A stretch of DNA of 64,000 nt from Bacteroidota bacterium (lineage in GTDB: Bacteria; Bacteroidota; Bacteroidia; AKYH767-A; 2013-40CM-41-45), in the NCBI GenBank assembly GCA_016720935.1, contig JADKJP010000002.1, positions 124,001-188,000 on the forward strand, in the 5' to 3' direction. Each line of letters opens with the position of its first letter. Position 1 is the stretch's first letter. Position numbers and translations under genes: made by a program. The notes beneath the pieces are model-generated. The model was not told where the DNA came from, did not search any database, and saw only the letters and a program-made list of their open reading frames with translations. Positions 56,261-64,000 of the stretch are shown here, one piece after another.

Positions 56261-57829
56261 ATGAAGCAACTATTTACGACCCTTTCATTTACATTGTTTT
56301 TCCAGTTTTTATTTGCTCAATATAATCCCGACTGGGTAGTACCTTCTGCGGATTATCAGAAAACCGGAGTGATGATGGCTGTAGATTCGGACAATAATGT
56401 TGTCTTGGTTGGTGACCGGCCCAGCTTTGCCGGCGCGGCAAATATTTACACACGTAAATTGGATGAACAAGGCAATTTACTTTGGGAACAGGTGGACACA
56501 AGCGGCATCCATTCTGTGTATGAAAAAGCAGCATGGGTGAATATTGATTCATTGAATAACATTTATGTTTGCGGCTATCGCTATGCGGGAACCTCTACGA
56601 ATTACGCTGATAATATCATTGCATTGAAATACGATGCCCAGGGGAATTTACTGTGGAGGAAGTTGTTTCCTGACGCTTTTTTTGGAGGACTGCCGATGAG
56701 AAGTGAGTTGGATGCATCAGGGAATTTTTATATTGGTACAATGAACTCAAGCCCTCCCGGATTTAATCTGATCAAGTTGGATGCGGGCGGGAATGTTTTA
56801 TTTAATGTTTCTGATAGCAGCACTTCAAATGTTTCCTTCAGTAGTATGCGTATCAAAGACGATAAAGTTGTGCTGTCAGGCTACGCTTCACTAGGCTCAA
56901 TCGCCTGTGTGGTTGAATTTGATACTGCCGGAAATTTTCTTTGGGGAAATAATTATTCCACATGGGGAGCTATTGATCTTGAAATTGATTCAGTGTACAA
57001 CATCTATTTCATTTCCAGAAAAGAAAACCAGGTTGCCGGGAATACGGCTTATGATGTGAAGCTTTTCAAATTAAATCCCAATGGAACAGTTGCCGCGGAA
57101 TACAATTACGATTTCGGAAACTCAACGGATTTTGTCGGACGAATGACATTGGTTAATGGAAGGATAAGTATGACAGGGTGGACAATACAAAGTGGATCAC
57201 CCTACATGAATTGGCTTACTCTTCAAACGGATCTGAATGGAAATGAACTCTGGAATGCTGTTTACAACGAAACAATTTACAACGATGAACAGCCGTACTG
57301 GATTTCAGCTAAAGCTAATGGGGAAGTATTTGTGAGCGGAAAAGGTGGTCCGGATACTGTTAGTGTGACAGGGTCTGTTTACCTTCGATACGTCACTTTA
57401 AAATACAACAACGGCCAAATCCAGTGGGTCGATGCGGACCCATACCAGGGATATACCGGTATTGTCAACTGCATAGTACCTGATGGAAGTTTATATGTGT
57501 TGGGACAATATGCCATGACAGCCATTCATTATATCGATAGCAGCAGTACCACCGGTTTTTTTGAAGTGCAAAATGAAAAAAATATTTTCATTTATCCGAA
57601 TCCCAATTCTGGATCAGCAATTCTTCGAATAAATTCGCCAGAGCTCCAAAATGCTAACGTTTCCGTATTCGATAATCAGGGGAGAATAGCTTTTCGAAAG
57701 GATAAAATACAATTGCATACAGGAATTAACGATGTTCCGCTTAATTTTTCTAAACTACCAGCCGGATTTTATTTTGGGATGTTATCAACTGAAAATATTT
57801 TTAGAGAATTCAAAATCGTAGTTGAATAA
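56261..57829 (+). CDS. T9SS-sorted propeller-like secreted protein
   Basis: 522 residues from ATG 56261; the frame also opens with TTG 56243, six codons upstream, but the later start gives a clean signal peptide (to FLFAQ). The body has repeated KLDEQGNLLWEQ, KYDAQGNLLWRK and EFDTAGNFLWG blades of the SBBP/delta-60-like type. The last 75 residues form a T9SS type A domain (IFIYPNPNSGSAIL ... PAGFYFGML ... EFKIVVE). No catalytic motif. Function unknown beyond secretion. Confidence 0.85.
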   Translation: MKQLFTTLSFTLFFQFLFAQYNPDWVVPSADYQKTGVMMAVDSDNNVVLVGDRPSFAGAANIYTRKLDEQGNLLWEQVDTSGIHSVYEKAAWVNIDSLNNIYVCGYRYAGTSTNYADNIIALKYDAQGNLLWRKLFPDAFFGGLPMRSELDASGNFYIGTMNSSPPGFNLIKLDAGGNVLFNVSDSSTSNVSFSSMRIKDDKVVLSGYASLGSIACVVEFDTAGNFLWGNNYSTWGAIDLEIDSVYNIYFISRKENQVAGNTAYDVKLFKLNPNGTVAAEYNYDFGNSTDFVGRMTLVNGRISMTGWTIQSGSPYMNWLTLQTDLNGNELWNAVYNETIYNDEQPYWISAKANGEVFVSGKGGPDTVSVTGSVYLRYVTLKYNNGQIQWVDADPYQGYTGIVNCIVPDGSLYVLGQYAMTAIHYIDSSSTTGFFEVQNEKNIFIYPNPNSGSAILRINSPELQNANVSVFDNQGRIAFRKDKIQLHTGINDVPLNFSKLPAGFYFGMLSTENIFREFKIVVE

Positions 57830-58024
57830 ATTCTCAAGAACACTCTTTTACAATTGGACGATTGCGATAGGATTAACTTTTGCACTTTATTTTTCATAAG
57901 TAGTGGCAATGCTGAGTTCTTCCTGAGCATATATTTGATTCGTATATTTATAATACTTAATTTTAATGGAGGATTTCTTTCTATTGATACTTCATTGCAT
58001 CAAAATATAATTTCCTGAAAAAAA

Positions 58025-58342
58025 ATGGAAAGGTATAAGTTCACCGGCGAGCTTCAGGATTTGATTGAACATGCTGAAAGTGGAACCGCTTCAGATGTAG
58101 AATATATCATGAACCATCTGACAAACGAAGCCTCGCTGGCGATGACCAGGTATGTTGATTATGCACTCAGCATTGTTGAAAATGAAAATGGTATTTCAAA
58201 AATAAAAAATTACCTGTTCAAGGGAACACCCATTCAGCGGAATTACAGCTGTTTGTTTTTTAACAGGAGAGGAGACTGGACTCTTGTGAACGAAGCCTTT
58301 TATGCAGGATGCATTGATGAGATCCAGGCATTTGCCAGATGA
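58025..58342 (+). CDS. Conserved hypothetical protein with QRNYSCLFFNRRG motif
   Basis: 105 residues, soluble, helix-rich. The central IQRNYSCLFFNRRGDW and the ending GCIDEIQAFAR are a distinct pair of motifs that I recall from small Bacteroidota hypothetical proteins, without a function. No partner gene is close on either side. Confidence 0.65.
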   Translation: MERYKFTGELQDLIEHAESGTASDVEYIMNHLTNEASLAMTRYVDYALSIVENENGISKIKNYLFKGTPIQRNYSCLFFNRRGDWTLVNEAFYAGCIDEIQAFAR

Positions 58343-58603
58343 AAGAAGAGTATTTTGTATGATGAACATAGGTTTTGTTTTTGAAGTCCTGATTCTTCAC
58401 CAAATATTTATTTTTTGAATCAAACAATTTACTATATTGGTCCTATTCGGTATAATTTTTACGATAGTCTCAATATTTAATTAATTGTTGAGACAGTATA
58501 AGTAATTATTATGCAGACTCCTGAGCAATCATTTACGGATAACCTACCGATATTATAAGTTCAGTCAGGCATATTTCTTTCAAAAGTCATTTATTGAATT
58601 CAC

Positions 58604-59473
58604 ATGAGTGTTAGCCAAAGAGTAAGTTATTTGTTGAGACAGGTCATGAATGCAGGACAGAGTAAAGTATGTCCTTTTTGTAAACAGAAAGAATTTTCCG
58701 TAATAGATAGAAAGTACATTTTTACAACACTGATCAAATGCAAAAATTGCGGATTGAGTCATCGGCATCCCAAAGATGATGAACAATGGCTGCGGAAATT
58801 CTATCAGAGTGAGTATAGTATCGATACTCACATGATGACAAAAATTCCTTCCGATGAGGAAATAGGGAAATTAATGAAGTCAAATTTCCCGAACCTTCGC
58901 AGTTATGATAAATACCTTGATGCCCTGTTTAAAAAACCGCTCAAGATTATTGATTACGGTTGCAGCTGGGGTTACAATGTTTACAAATTGGTTCAATCGG
59001 GTTATCAGGCTGTGGGTTATGAATTATCTGTCCCTCGGGCACAGCTTGGCAAGAGTAAACTCAACATACAGATCTATTCAGATACCCATCAACTTCCCGG
59101 AGAAAATGATGTAATCATGAGCTCACACGTCATTGAGCATCTCAGTGATATAAATGAACTTGTTGCACTCTCAAAAAAACTACTTAAAGAATCCGGAGTC
59201 TTCATGGCATTTTGTCCGAATGGTAACCAGGAGTATAGAAACAGAGAACCGGAAGTCTGGCATGTTAACTGGGGTGCTGTACATCCAAACTATCTGGATG
59301 TAAATTTTGCGAAATACATGTTTAGGGAAAACCCCTACCTTATTTTAACAGGTGATTGGGATTTTGATCCCGGAGATATTTTAAAATGGGATGGCCGAAG
59401 CCAGATAGTAGGCCCTAAAGCAGATGGCAAAGAACTTTTCATTATTTCCAAACCGAATATAAAAATCAACTAA
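58604..59473 (+). CDS. Zinc-ribbon class I SAM methyltransferase
   Basis: 289 residues. An N-terminal zinc ribbon has CPFC (about 23-26) and CKNCGLSH (about 46-53). A Rossmann methyltransferase domain follows: IIDYGCSWGYNVYKL (motif I, about 112-126), VGYELSVPRA, DVIMSSHVIEHLSD (motif IV region) and a C-terminal part ending in a glycan-type W-rich stretch. This two-part form is common among methyltransferases in polysaccharide and natural-product loci. One base separates its stop from the next ATG, so it forms a pair with the 2OG oxygenase. Substrate unknown. Confidence 0.85.
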   Translation: MSVSQRVSYLLRQVMNAGQSKVCPFCKQKEFSVIDRKYIFTTLIKCKNCGLSHRHPKDDEQWLRKFYQSEYSIDTHMMTKIPSDEEIGKLMKSNFPNLRSYDKYLDALFKKPLKIIDYGCSWGYNVYKLVQSGYQAVGYELSVPRAQLGKSKLNIQIYSDTHQLPGENDVIMSSHVIEHLSDINELVALSKKLLKESGVFMAFCPNGNQEYRNREPEVWHVNWGAVHPNYLDVNFAKYMFRENPYLILTGDWDFDPGDILKWDGRSQIVGPKADGKELFIISKPNIKIN

Positions 59474-59474
59474 C

Positions 59475-60257
59475 ATGGAATTCATTGACTTCAAACGCCT
59501 TTCTCAAGAGCAGAAAGAAATTAAAGCGGATTACCAATCAAAGAAGCCATTTCGTTATGTGATGTTTGAAAATTTTTTCCTGCCGGAACAGGCAGAAATT
59601 ATTCATCGTGCATATCCCACTATTCAGGACGGAAAATGGGATGGAACAACCTATCTGGATCAGAAAAATAAATTTCAGAAAACAAGTTTTGAGCCTGGAA
59701 GTGTGATGGACAGGGTTTTTCATGAAATGAACTCGGAGGAATTTCTGAACTGGTTGCAGGATGTCACTGAAATCGAAGACAAATTACTCGGTGACAATGA
59801 TCTTTTTGGCGGAGGATTACACCAAAGCACAAACGGAGCCTACCTGAATGTACATGTAGATTATAACATTCATCCCAAAACCAAATTTCACAGACGGCTC
59901 AATGTTTTGGTGTACATGAATAAAGACTGGAAAGATGAATACGAAGGACATATCGAACTATGGGATTTGTCACAGGGAGATAAAGTATTACTGGGTAAAT
60001 ATGCTCCGACCTTTAACCGCTGTGTGATTTTTGAAACAAATGAAATCTCCTTTCATGGACATCCAAAACCATTGAATACTCCCAAAGACGTCAACAGGAA
60101 ATCAATCGCGACGTATTATTACACGAAGACCAGACCGGAAAACGAAATCGCTCAGGATCACAATACCATATATGTAAATACGGAAGGTATTGGAGGACAA
60201 GTGAAGAGATTCACTTCCGGAGTAAAAGCATTTTTGGAACGCATCAACAACAAATAA
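59475..60257 (+). CDS. 2OG-Fe(II) oxygenase (prolyl-4-hydroxylase-like)
   Basis: 260 residues. The iron-binding HxD is at H127 and D129 (HVDYN), the distal His is probably H194 in SFHGHP, and Arg208 in NRKSIATYYY would bind 2-oxoglutarate. The double-stranded beta-helix is complete, with RLNVLVYMNKDW as its central strand. Resembles the Fe(II)/2OG enzymes that hydroxylate glycan, peptide or small-molecule substrates. Its start is one base after the methyltransferase stop, so they are co-translated and probably act on one substrate. A stem-loop (60275-60322) follows. Confidence 0.85.
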   Translation: MEFIDFKRLSQEQKEIKADYQSKKPFRYVMFENFFLPEQAEIIHRAYPTIQDGKWDGTTYLDQKNKFQKTSFEPGSVMDRVFHEMNSEEFLNWLQDVTEIEDKLLGDNDLFGGGLHQSTNGAYLNVHVDYNIHPKTKFHRRLNVLVYMNKDWKDEYEGHIELWDLSQGDKVLLGKYAPTFNRCVIFETNEISFHGHPKPLNTPKDVNRKSIATYYYTKTRPENEIAQDHNTIYVNTEGIGGQVKRFTSGVKAFLERINNK

Positions 60258-60274
60258 ATCAGTGGCATTGTATT

Positions 60275-60322
60275 AAATTCAAACCGGTAATGTCTGAAAG
60301 AGAGTTACCGGTTTGAAATTTT
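60275..60322 (+). terminator. Strong stem-loop after the 2OG oxygenase gene
   Basis: TTCAAACCGGTAA (60278-60290) pairs perfectly with TTACCGGTTTGAA (60305-60317), flanked by AAA and a short T-rich tract. Likely terminator for the methyltransferase-oxygenase pair. Confidence 0.7.
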
Positions 60323-60356
60323 AGGAGAAACAATATTTATTTTTAAATCAATAAAA

Positions 60357-60764
60357 ATGAAATACAAAATTGGAAGTAAAGAAAAGCCGATGGTATTAAA
60401 GACGCCACCGTTGAGTTCTGAATACTCCATGCATACCGATGAAAAAGATGGTAAAGAAATATTGGTCTGCACAGTTGGCAAGACGATTTTGCATTACGAC
60501 ATTCGTTGTATTGAGGATCTTCACAAAATGCTGAAGAAACACGGCGACTGGATGGACCTTGGCAGTGCCGATGAACAAAAGCCTGCTAAGGAAGGGACCG
60601 TTGAAGAATGGGGCAGATCAGATAAGAATCCGGTCGGAGGCTGGTACGGATTGAAAAAAGGTTTTCGCGGACGTTTTGGAATGTATATTCCTCCTTTGAT
60701 GGAAGCACTTGGCCTGGCCGAGGTGACGCATGAAGCGAAAAACAATAAAATGCGGGCAAAATAA
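60357..60764 (+). CDS. Conserved hypothetical protein
   Basis: 135 residues, basic, soluble. Segments such as LHYDIRCIEDLHKMLKKHGD and GRSDKNPVGGWYGLKKGF look conserved. The Gly/Trp-rich middle and basic tail might bind nucleic acid or a partner, but no domain was recognised. Monocistronic, between a strong stem-loop and a long intergenic region. Confidence 0.6.
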   Translation: MKYKIGSKEKPMVLKTPPLSSEYSMHTDEKDGKEILVCTVGKTILHYDIRCIEDLHKMLKKHGDWMDLGSADEQKPAKEGTVEEWGRSDKNPVGGWYGLKKGFRGRFGMYIPPLMEALGLAEVTHEAKNNKMRAK

Positions 60765-61232
60765 TATTTTGAAATGTTTTCTTGTAGGTGTTTAGAATCA
60801 ACAAGTCGTGGACAGTTTTAGAATCCTCACAAGATTTATTTGTTCTTTTTCTTTTTTAATAGTTGATAATAAAACAATTTTAACATTTGGATACATTCTT
60901 ACAGCTATATATTATAGTTGAAATTATGATTCTGAAAATGCGATAGATTTACACAGCTTGCTTTTATAAGACGTAGAATAGCCAGGTATTTTTTGGCTTC
61001 AGAAATTAAACTGAAGTAGCTTACGTTCCGGTTCTAAAACAACTGAAGGAATCAAATTCCTTAAAAAATTAATTTTGATAAGTTGAATTGCATGAACATA
61101 AACAGGAACTCCATTGTATTTTGAGGGCTTCAGAGTCTGATGAAATGAAAAGTCCATTGTTGAAAGCTTTTGCCTGAATAAGGGAAATCCGTCATTTTCT
61201 TCAGGAAATATTTATTTCCTTGTGCCTTCCCT
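60765..61232. other. Intergenic region
   Basis: 468 AT-rich bases with no gene, repeat or clear hairpin; presumably promoter of the SpmA-SpmB-like gene. Confidence 0.4.
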
Positions 61233-62666
61233 ATGGTACTCAGCAGATTCTGGTCAATCATCATTGCCGCTAGTATACTTTATATACTGGTATTACTTTT
61301 CAGTGGCAAAACCTATACTATTAGCAATGTAGTAAATGGGAAACAAAACGACCCGATTGTGGTTGCCGAGTATACCGCGAATGATTTCCGGATTCAGGAT
61401 TCTGCATTATTCAACCGGATTGTTGCCGCTAAACCTGCATCGGTTCAAAAAGAGGAAACGGATTATCAACTGACAGATAACGGAATTGTCCAGCTGACAA
61501 AGGGCAAACAAGCGTCCGATGGTGTTTTCATCACTTGTAAAAATACAATCATGGATCTCTGGCTGCCACTGATCGGTTATCTCACTTTTTTCTGTGGATT
61601 ATTGCACCTACTGAGCGACTCCCATGCCTTGAACCGACTCGCGAAATTTCTTACTCCTCTTTTTGTCAGGATATTTCCGGAATTACCCAAAGGACACCCT
61701 GCTTATGGCTTCATGACCATGAATTTCGCTGCCAACTTTCTTGGCCTTGATAATGCTGCTACACCATTCGGACTAAAGGCGATGGAAAGTATGCAGGAAG
61801 TAAACGAAAACAAAAGTCGGGCATCCAATAGTCAGATAATGTTTTTGTGTTTGCATGCTGCGGGTCTCACCCTGATTCCTACATCGATCATCGGTTACCG
61901 AGCGGCACAGAATGCGAGCAACCCTGCGGACATCATGCTGCCTTGTATTATCACTTCTTTTGTGGGTACCATCGCGGCTTTGATTTTTGTGAGTATCAAA
62001 CAACGCATCAACCTTTTAAATCTCGCTGTAATTCTACTGATTACAGGCATCAGCGCACTGATCGGATTATTATTATTCTATATTACTCGTCTCGGTGGAA
62101 TTGAGAAAATTCATTTTACAGGAAATTTAAGTAATGCAGTTTTGCTTTTTATTATTTTAATGATTGTCGCTTATTCTCTGTTTCACGAAAAAATATTCAA
62201 ACAAAATCAAACCAATATTTTCGATTCCTTTGTAACAGGCGCTAAAGATGGCTTTACCACAGGTGTACGTGTATTGCCTTATATGATCGCGATGCTTGTT
62301 GCACTTAGTATTTTCAGAAATTCCGGTCTGATGAATATCGTGATGAGCGGAATCAGTGCTGTCATGAATCTTTTTAATGTTGACCCTCAGATTACCAATG
62401 CCATTCCGGTTGCACTCATGCGTCCATTCAGTGCAGGAGGATCCAGAGGATTTATGCTGGACGCCATGAAAACTTTTGGACCGGACAGTCTTACCGGACA
62501 ACTTTCCTGCTTGTTCCAGGGTGCTGCTGAAACAACGTTTTATGTGGTGGCATTGTATTTTGGCTCTGTAAATGTGAAAGATTCCCGTTATACTCTCGGT
62601 GTGATGTTACTTGTTGACCTGGTGTGTGTACTGACCGCCATTGCTGTATGTAATTATTATTTTTGA
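61233..62666 (+). CDS. SpmA-SpmB fusion membrane protein (nucleoside-recognition domain)
   Basis: 477 residues. One N-terminal helix and a periplasmic insert (about 25-105) precede an SpmA-like part (105-270, with the family phrase MTMNFAANFLGLDNAATPFG and HAAGLTLIPTSIIGYR). An SpmB-like part follows (330-477, GFTTGVRVLPYMIAMLVALS and AAETTFYVVALYFGSV). In Bacillus these are two separate spore-maturation proteins; fused forms are known from Bacteroidota, which do not sporulate, so the role is probably small-molecule transport. All core motifs are present. It partly overlaps an out-of-frame extension of the next ORF, but the real start there is later. Confidence 0.9.
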   Translation: MVLSRFWSIIIAASILYILVLLFSGKTYTISNVVNGKQNDPIVVAEYTANDFRIQDSALFNRIVAAKPASVQKEETDYQLTDNGIVQLTKGKQASDGVFITCKNTIMDLWLPLIGYLTFFCGLLHLLSDSHALNRLAKFLTPLFVRIFPELPKGHPAYGFMTMNFAANFLGLDNAATPFGLKAMESMQEVNENKSRASNSQIMFLCLHAAGLTLIPTSIIGYRAAQNASNPADIMLPCIITSFVGTIAALIFVSIKQRINLLNLAVILLITGISALIGLLLFYITRLGGIEKIHFTGNLSNAVLLFIILMIVAYSLFHEKIFKQNQTNIFDSFVTGAKDGFTTGVRVLPYMIAMLVALSIFRNSGLMNIVMSGISAVMNLFNVDPQITNAIPVALMRPFSAGGSRGFMLDAMKTFGPDSLTGQLSCLFQGAAETTFYVVALYFGSVNVKDSRYTLGVMLLVDLVCVLTAIAVCNYYF

Positions 62667-62727
62667 TTTCTGCCGATTGCATTTTTGTCCCGATTGTCCA
62701 TTACCGTTTTTTATAAAAAACTTCATT

Positions 62728-63237
62728 ATGAAAAGAATCAGAAATGTTTATGGTTTGTGGCTTGGGCTGTTTGCACCCATGTTGATTAGTTCATGCGCCA
62801 CGTCACAGCAGGAAAAAACGGACCCTGTTGCGGCTAACATAAAAATGTATACTGGTGTTTGGGACAAGATAATTAATGAAGGGAAGCTGGAGTTATTCAA
62901 CGATTCGAATTTTACACAAAATCTGGTGATGCATGAAGGTGCCAGCGATGTAGTTGGAATTGATAGTGCCAAAGCATATTATTCAAATTATCTTACCGGC
63001 TTCTCAAATATTTCTTTTACAATAAAAGATGTATTCGGACAAGGAGATAAAATTGTGAAGTATTGGAACTTTAAGGGAACACATTCAGGAACTTTCTTTG
63101 GTATTCCTGCCACCGGAAAAGAAGTAAATTTGGACGGAGTTACACTGGTCAGAATGGAAAAAGGAAAAATTGCGGAAGAGAGAGACATACTTGATAATTT
63201 GGAATTCATGCAACAACTCGGATTGATTCCCAGATAA
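62728..63237 (+). CDS. SnoaL-like (ester cyclase family) lipoprotein
   Basis: 169 residues from ATG 62728; the frame runs 29 codons further upstream into the preceding gene, but the later ATG gives a lipoprotein signal with lipobox LISSC. The mature part has the SnoaL-like/ester cyclase pattern: FNDSNFTQNLVMHEG, WNFKGTHSGTFFGIPATGKE and VRMEKGKIAEERDILDNLEF. The fold holds a cone-shaped pocket; family members range from polyketide cyclases to non-enzymatic proteins, so the role is uncertain. It is probably anchored in an envelope membrane. Confidence 0.82.
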   Translation: MKRIRNVYGLWLGLFAPMLISSCATSQQEKTDPVAANIKMYTGVWDKIINEGKLELFNDSNFTQNLVMHEGASDVVGIDSAKAYYSNYLTGFSNISFTIKDVFGQGDKIVKYWNFKGTHSGTFFGIPATGKEVNLDGVTLVRMEKGKIAEERDILDNLEFMQQLGLIPR

Positions 63238-63348
63238 ATCTCGCCCCAGCCTTCAGGCAAGGGGCTGATGAACCCCGGCACCTATTGATACAAAAACAAA
63301 TCACATAGAATAATTATTTTCGGAATAATTTGAAATCGGTTTACTCCC

Positions 63349-63861
63349 ATGCGCTACATTCTTGAAACCGAACGATTATTCCTCAGAGAATTTTCTACCG
63401 AGGATGCACCATTCGTTGTACAGTTAGTGAATAGTCCGGGCTGGCTTGAATTTATCGGTGACCGGAACATACGGAACGATGAACAAGCAAGGATCTATCT
63501 TGAAAATGGTCCATTGTTAAGCTACAAACAGAATGGATACGGTTTGTCTTTGGTGGAGCTTAAGCATGGAAAAACCCCAATCGGAATGTGCGGTATTATC
63601 AATCGGGAAAATCTTGAAAATCCGGACATTGGTTTTGCATTTCTACCCGAGCACATGGGACAAGGATTCGCTTTTGAAGTGGCACAGGCAACAATGAAGT
63701 ATGCGCGTGAAAATTTAAAACTTCCTACAGTATGCGCGATCACTGTGTCCGGAAACCTACCGTCGATCAAGCTTTTGGAAAAACTTGGAATGAAATTTAG
63801 CAAGATGATAAATTTTCCGGATGATCCTGTTGAGCTGATGTTGTACCGTATGGATTACTGA
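63349..63861 (+). CDS. GNAT-family N-acetyltransferase (RimJ/RimL-like)
   Basis: 170 residues of the Acetyltransf_3 type: LETERLFLREFSTEDAPFV at the start, GMCGIINRENLENPDIGFAF, and the acetyl-CoA motif around LPEHMGQGFAFEV followed by NLPSIKLLEKLGMKF. Relatives acetylate ribosomal proteins, amino acids or antibiotics; the specific substrate cannot be told. Complete at both ends. Confidence 0.88.
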   Translation: MRYILETERLFLREFSTEDAPFVVQLVNSPGWLEFIGDRNIRNDEQARIYLENGPLLSYKQNGYGLSLVELKHGKTPIGMCGIINRENLENPDIGFAFLPEHMGQGFAFEVAQATMKYARENLKLPTVCAITVSGNLPSIKLLEKLGMKFSKMINFPDDPVELMLYRMDY

Positions 63862-63924
63862 TACAGTTGTGTTCATCGCGGACTAAAGAGTTTCGATTTT
63901 ACAAACAGGTTTAAAAATAAATTC

Positions 63925-64000
63925 ATGAACTCCGATGAACTAAAAAAGCTACAGGCTCCTCTGAAAGACAAATACCGCGAGCGTCCTGAAGTTGCAACAA
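63925..64000 (+). CDS. OsmC-like protein, 3' end outside the window
   Basis: Only 25 codons are present: MNSDELKKLQAPLKDKYRER followed by PEVAT. The wording is typical of the N-terminus of OsmC-family proteins (LKxKYRExPE), which reduce organic hydroperoxides. Too short for certainty. Confidence 0.5.
   Translation, partial: MNSDELKKLQAPLKDKYRERPEVAT

Noticed and set aside
62641..62727. Upstream extension of the SnoaL-like gene
   Set aside because: It overlaps the SpmA-SpmB stop and lacks a signal; the ATG at 62728 gives a clear lipoprotein leader.

Overview
This window looks like Bacteroidota chromosome, probably a non-gut environmental member of class Bacteroidia. Eleven genes encode proteins with a C-terminal type IX secretion (T9SS) sorting domain, starts are A-rich without Shine-Dalgarno motifs, base composition is AT-rich, and several small families typical of the phylum are present (DUF6799, YtxH, DUF4386). 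No T9SS machinery, rRNA, tRNA or CRISPR array was seen.

Layout. 1-4.7 kb: a defence patch with a Hachiman pair (hamA cut by the window edge, then hamB) and an Abi_C-domain gene. 4.9-11.3 kb: three T9SS cargo genes, the third bracketed by two inverted copies of a nested-palindrome element. 11.6-13.8 kb: a REP-associated (Y1/HUH) transposase with one REP-like unit downstream and a ten-unit, 124-bp tandem array upstream; degenerate solo copies occur at about 3.65, 8.7, 16.7 and 21.1 kb. 13.8-22.9 kb: lipocalin, a GEVED/T9SS protein, a DUF4386 gene followed by an attC-like site, a TPR-adenylate cyclase flanked by two relics of a cyclase 3' end (one split by a 199-bp MITE), PaiB-like and WalJ-like proteins. 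22.9-37.2 kb: a frameshifted T9SS gene and a 4033-residue secreted multidomain protease-like protein. 37.8-39.4 kb: a methyltransferase/UbiA prenyltransferase pair. 39.9-42.3 kb: seven small envelope or stress genes, two of them under 52 codons. 42.5-57.8 kb: more T9SS cargo (CotH kinase, RCC1, carboxylesterase, propeller) mixed with small soluble enzymes. 58.0-64 kb: housekeeping and hypothetical genes, including a zinc-ribbon methyltransferase/2OG-oxygenase pair, an SpmA-SpmB fusion, a SnoaL-like lipoprotein, a GNAT enzyme and the start of an OsmC-like gene.

How the parts relate. Clear co-translation is limited to hamA-hamB, the methyltransferase-UbiA pair, the holin-like pair and the zinc-ribbon/2OG pair. 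Most T9SS genes are single units with their own long intergenic regions. Mobile DNA clusters between 8.6 and 22.8 kb, where REP-like units, a nested-palindrome element, a MITE, a possible integron cassette and gene relics accumulate. The strongest candidates for a little-described system are the RAYT with its 124-bp array, the nested palindromes with compensatory changes, and the giant protein with seven NPRVIT repeats and a subtilase-like domain that lacks the usual HGT histidine motif. All functions are read from sequence and remembered family features; no database search was run.
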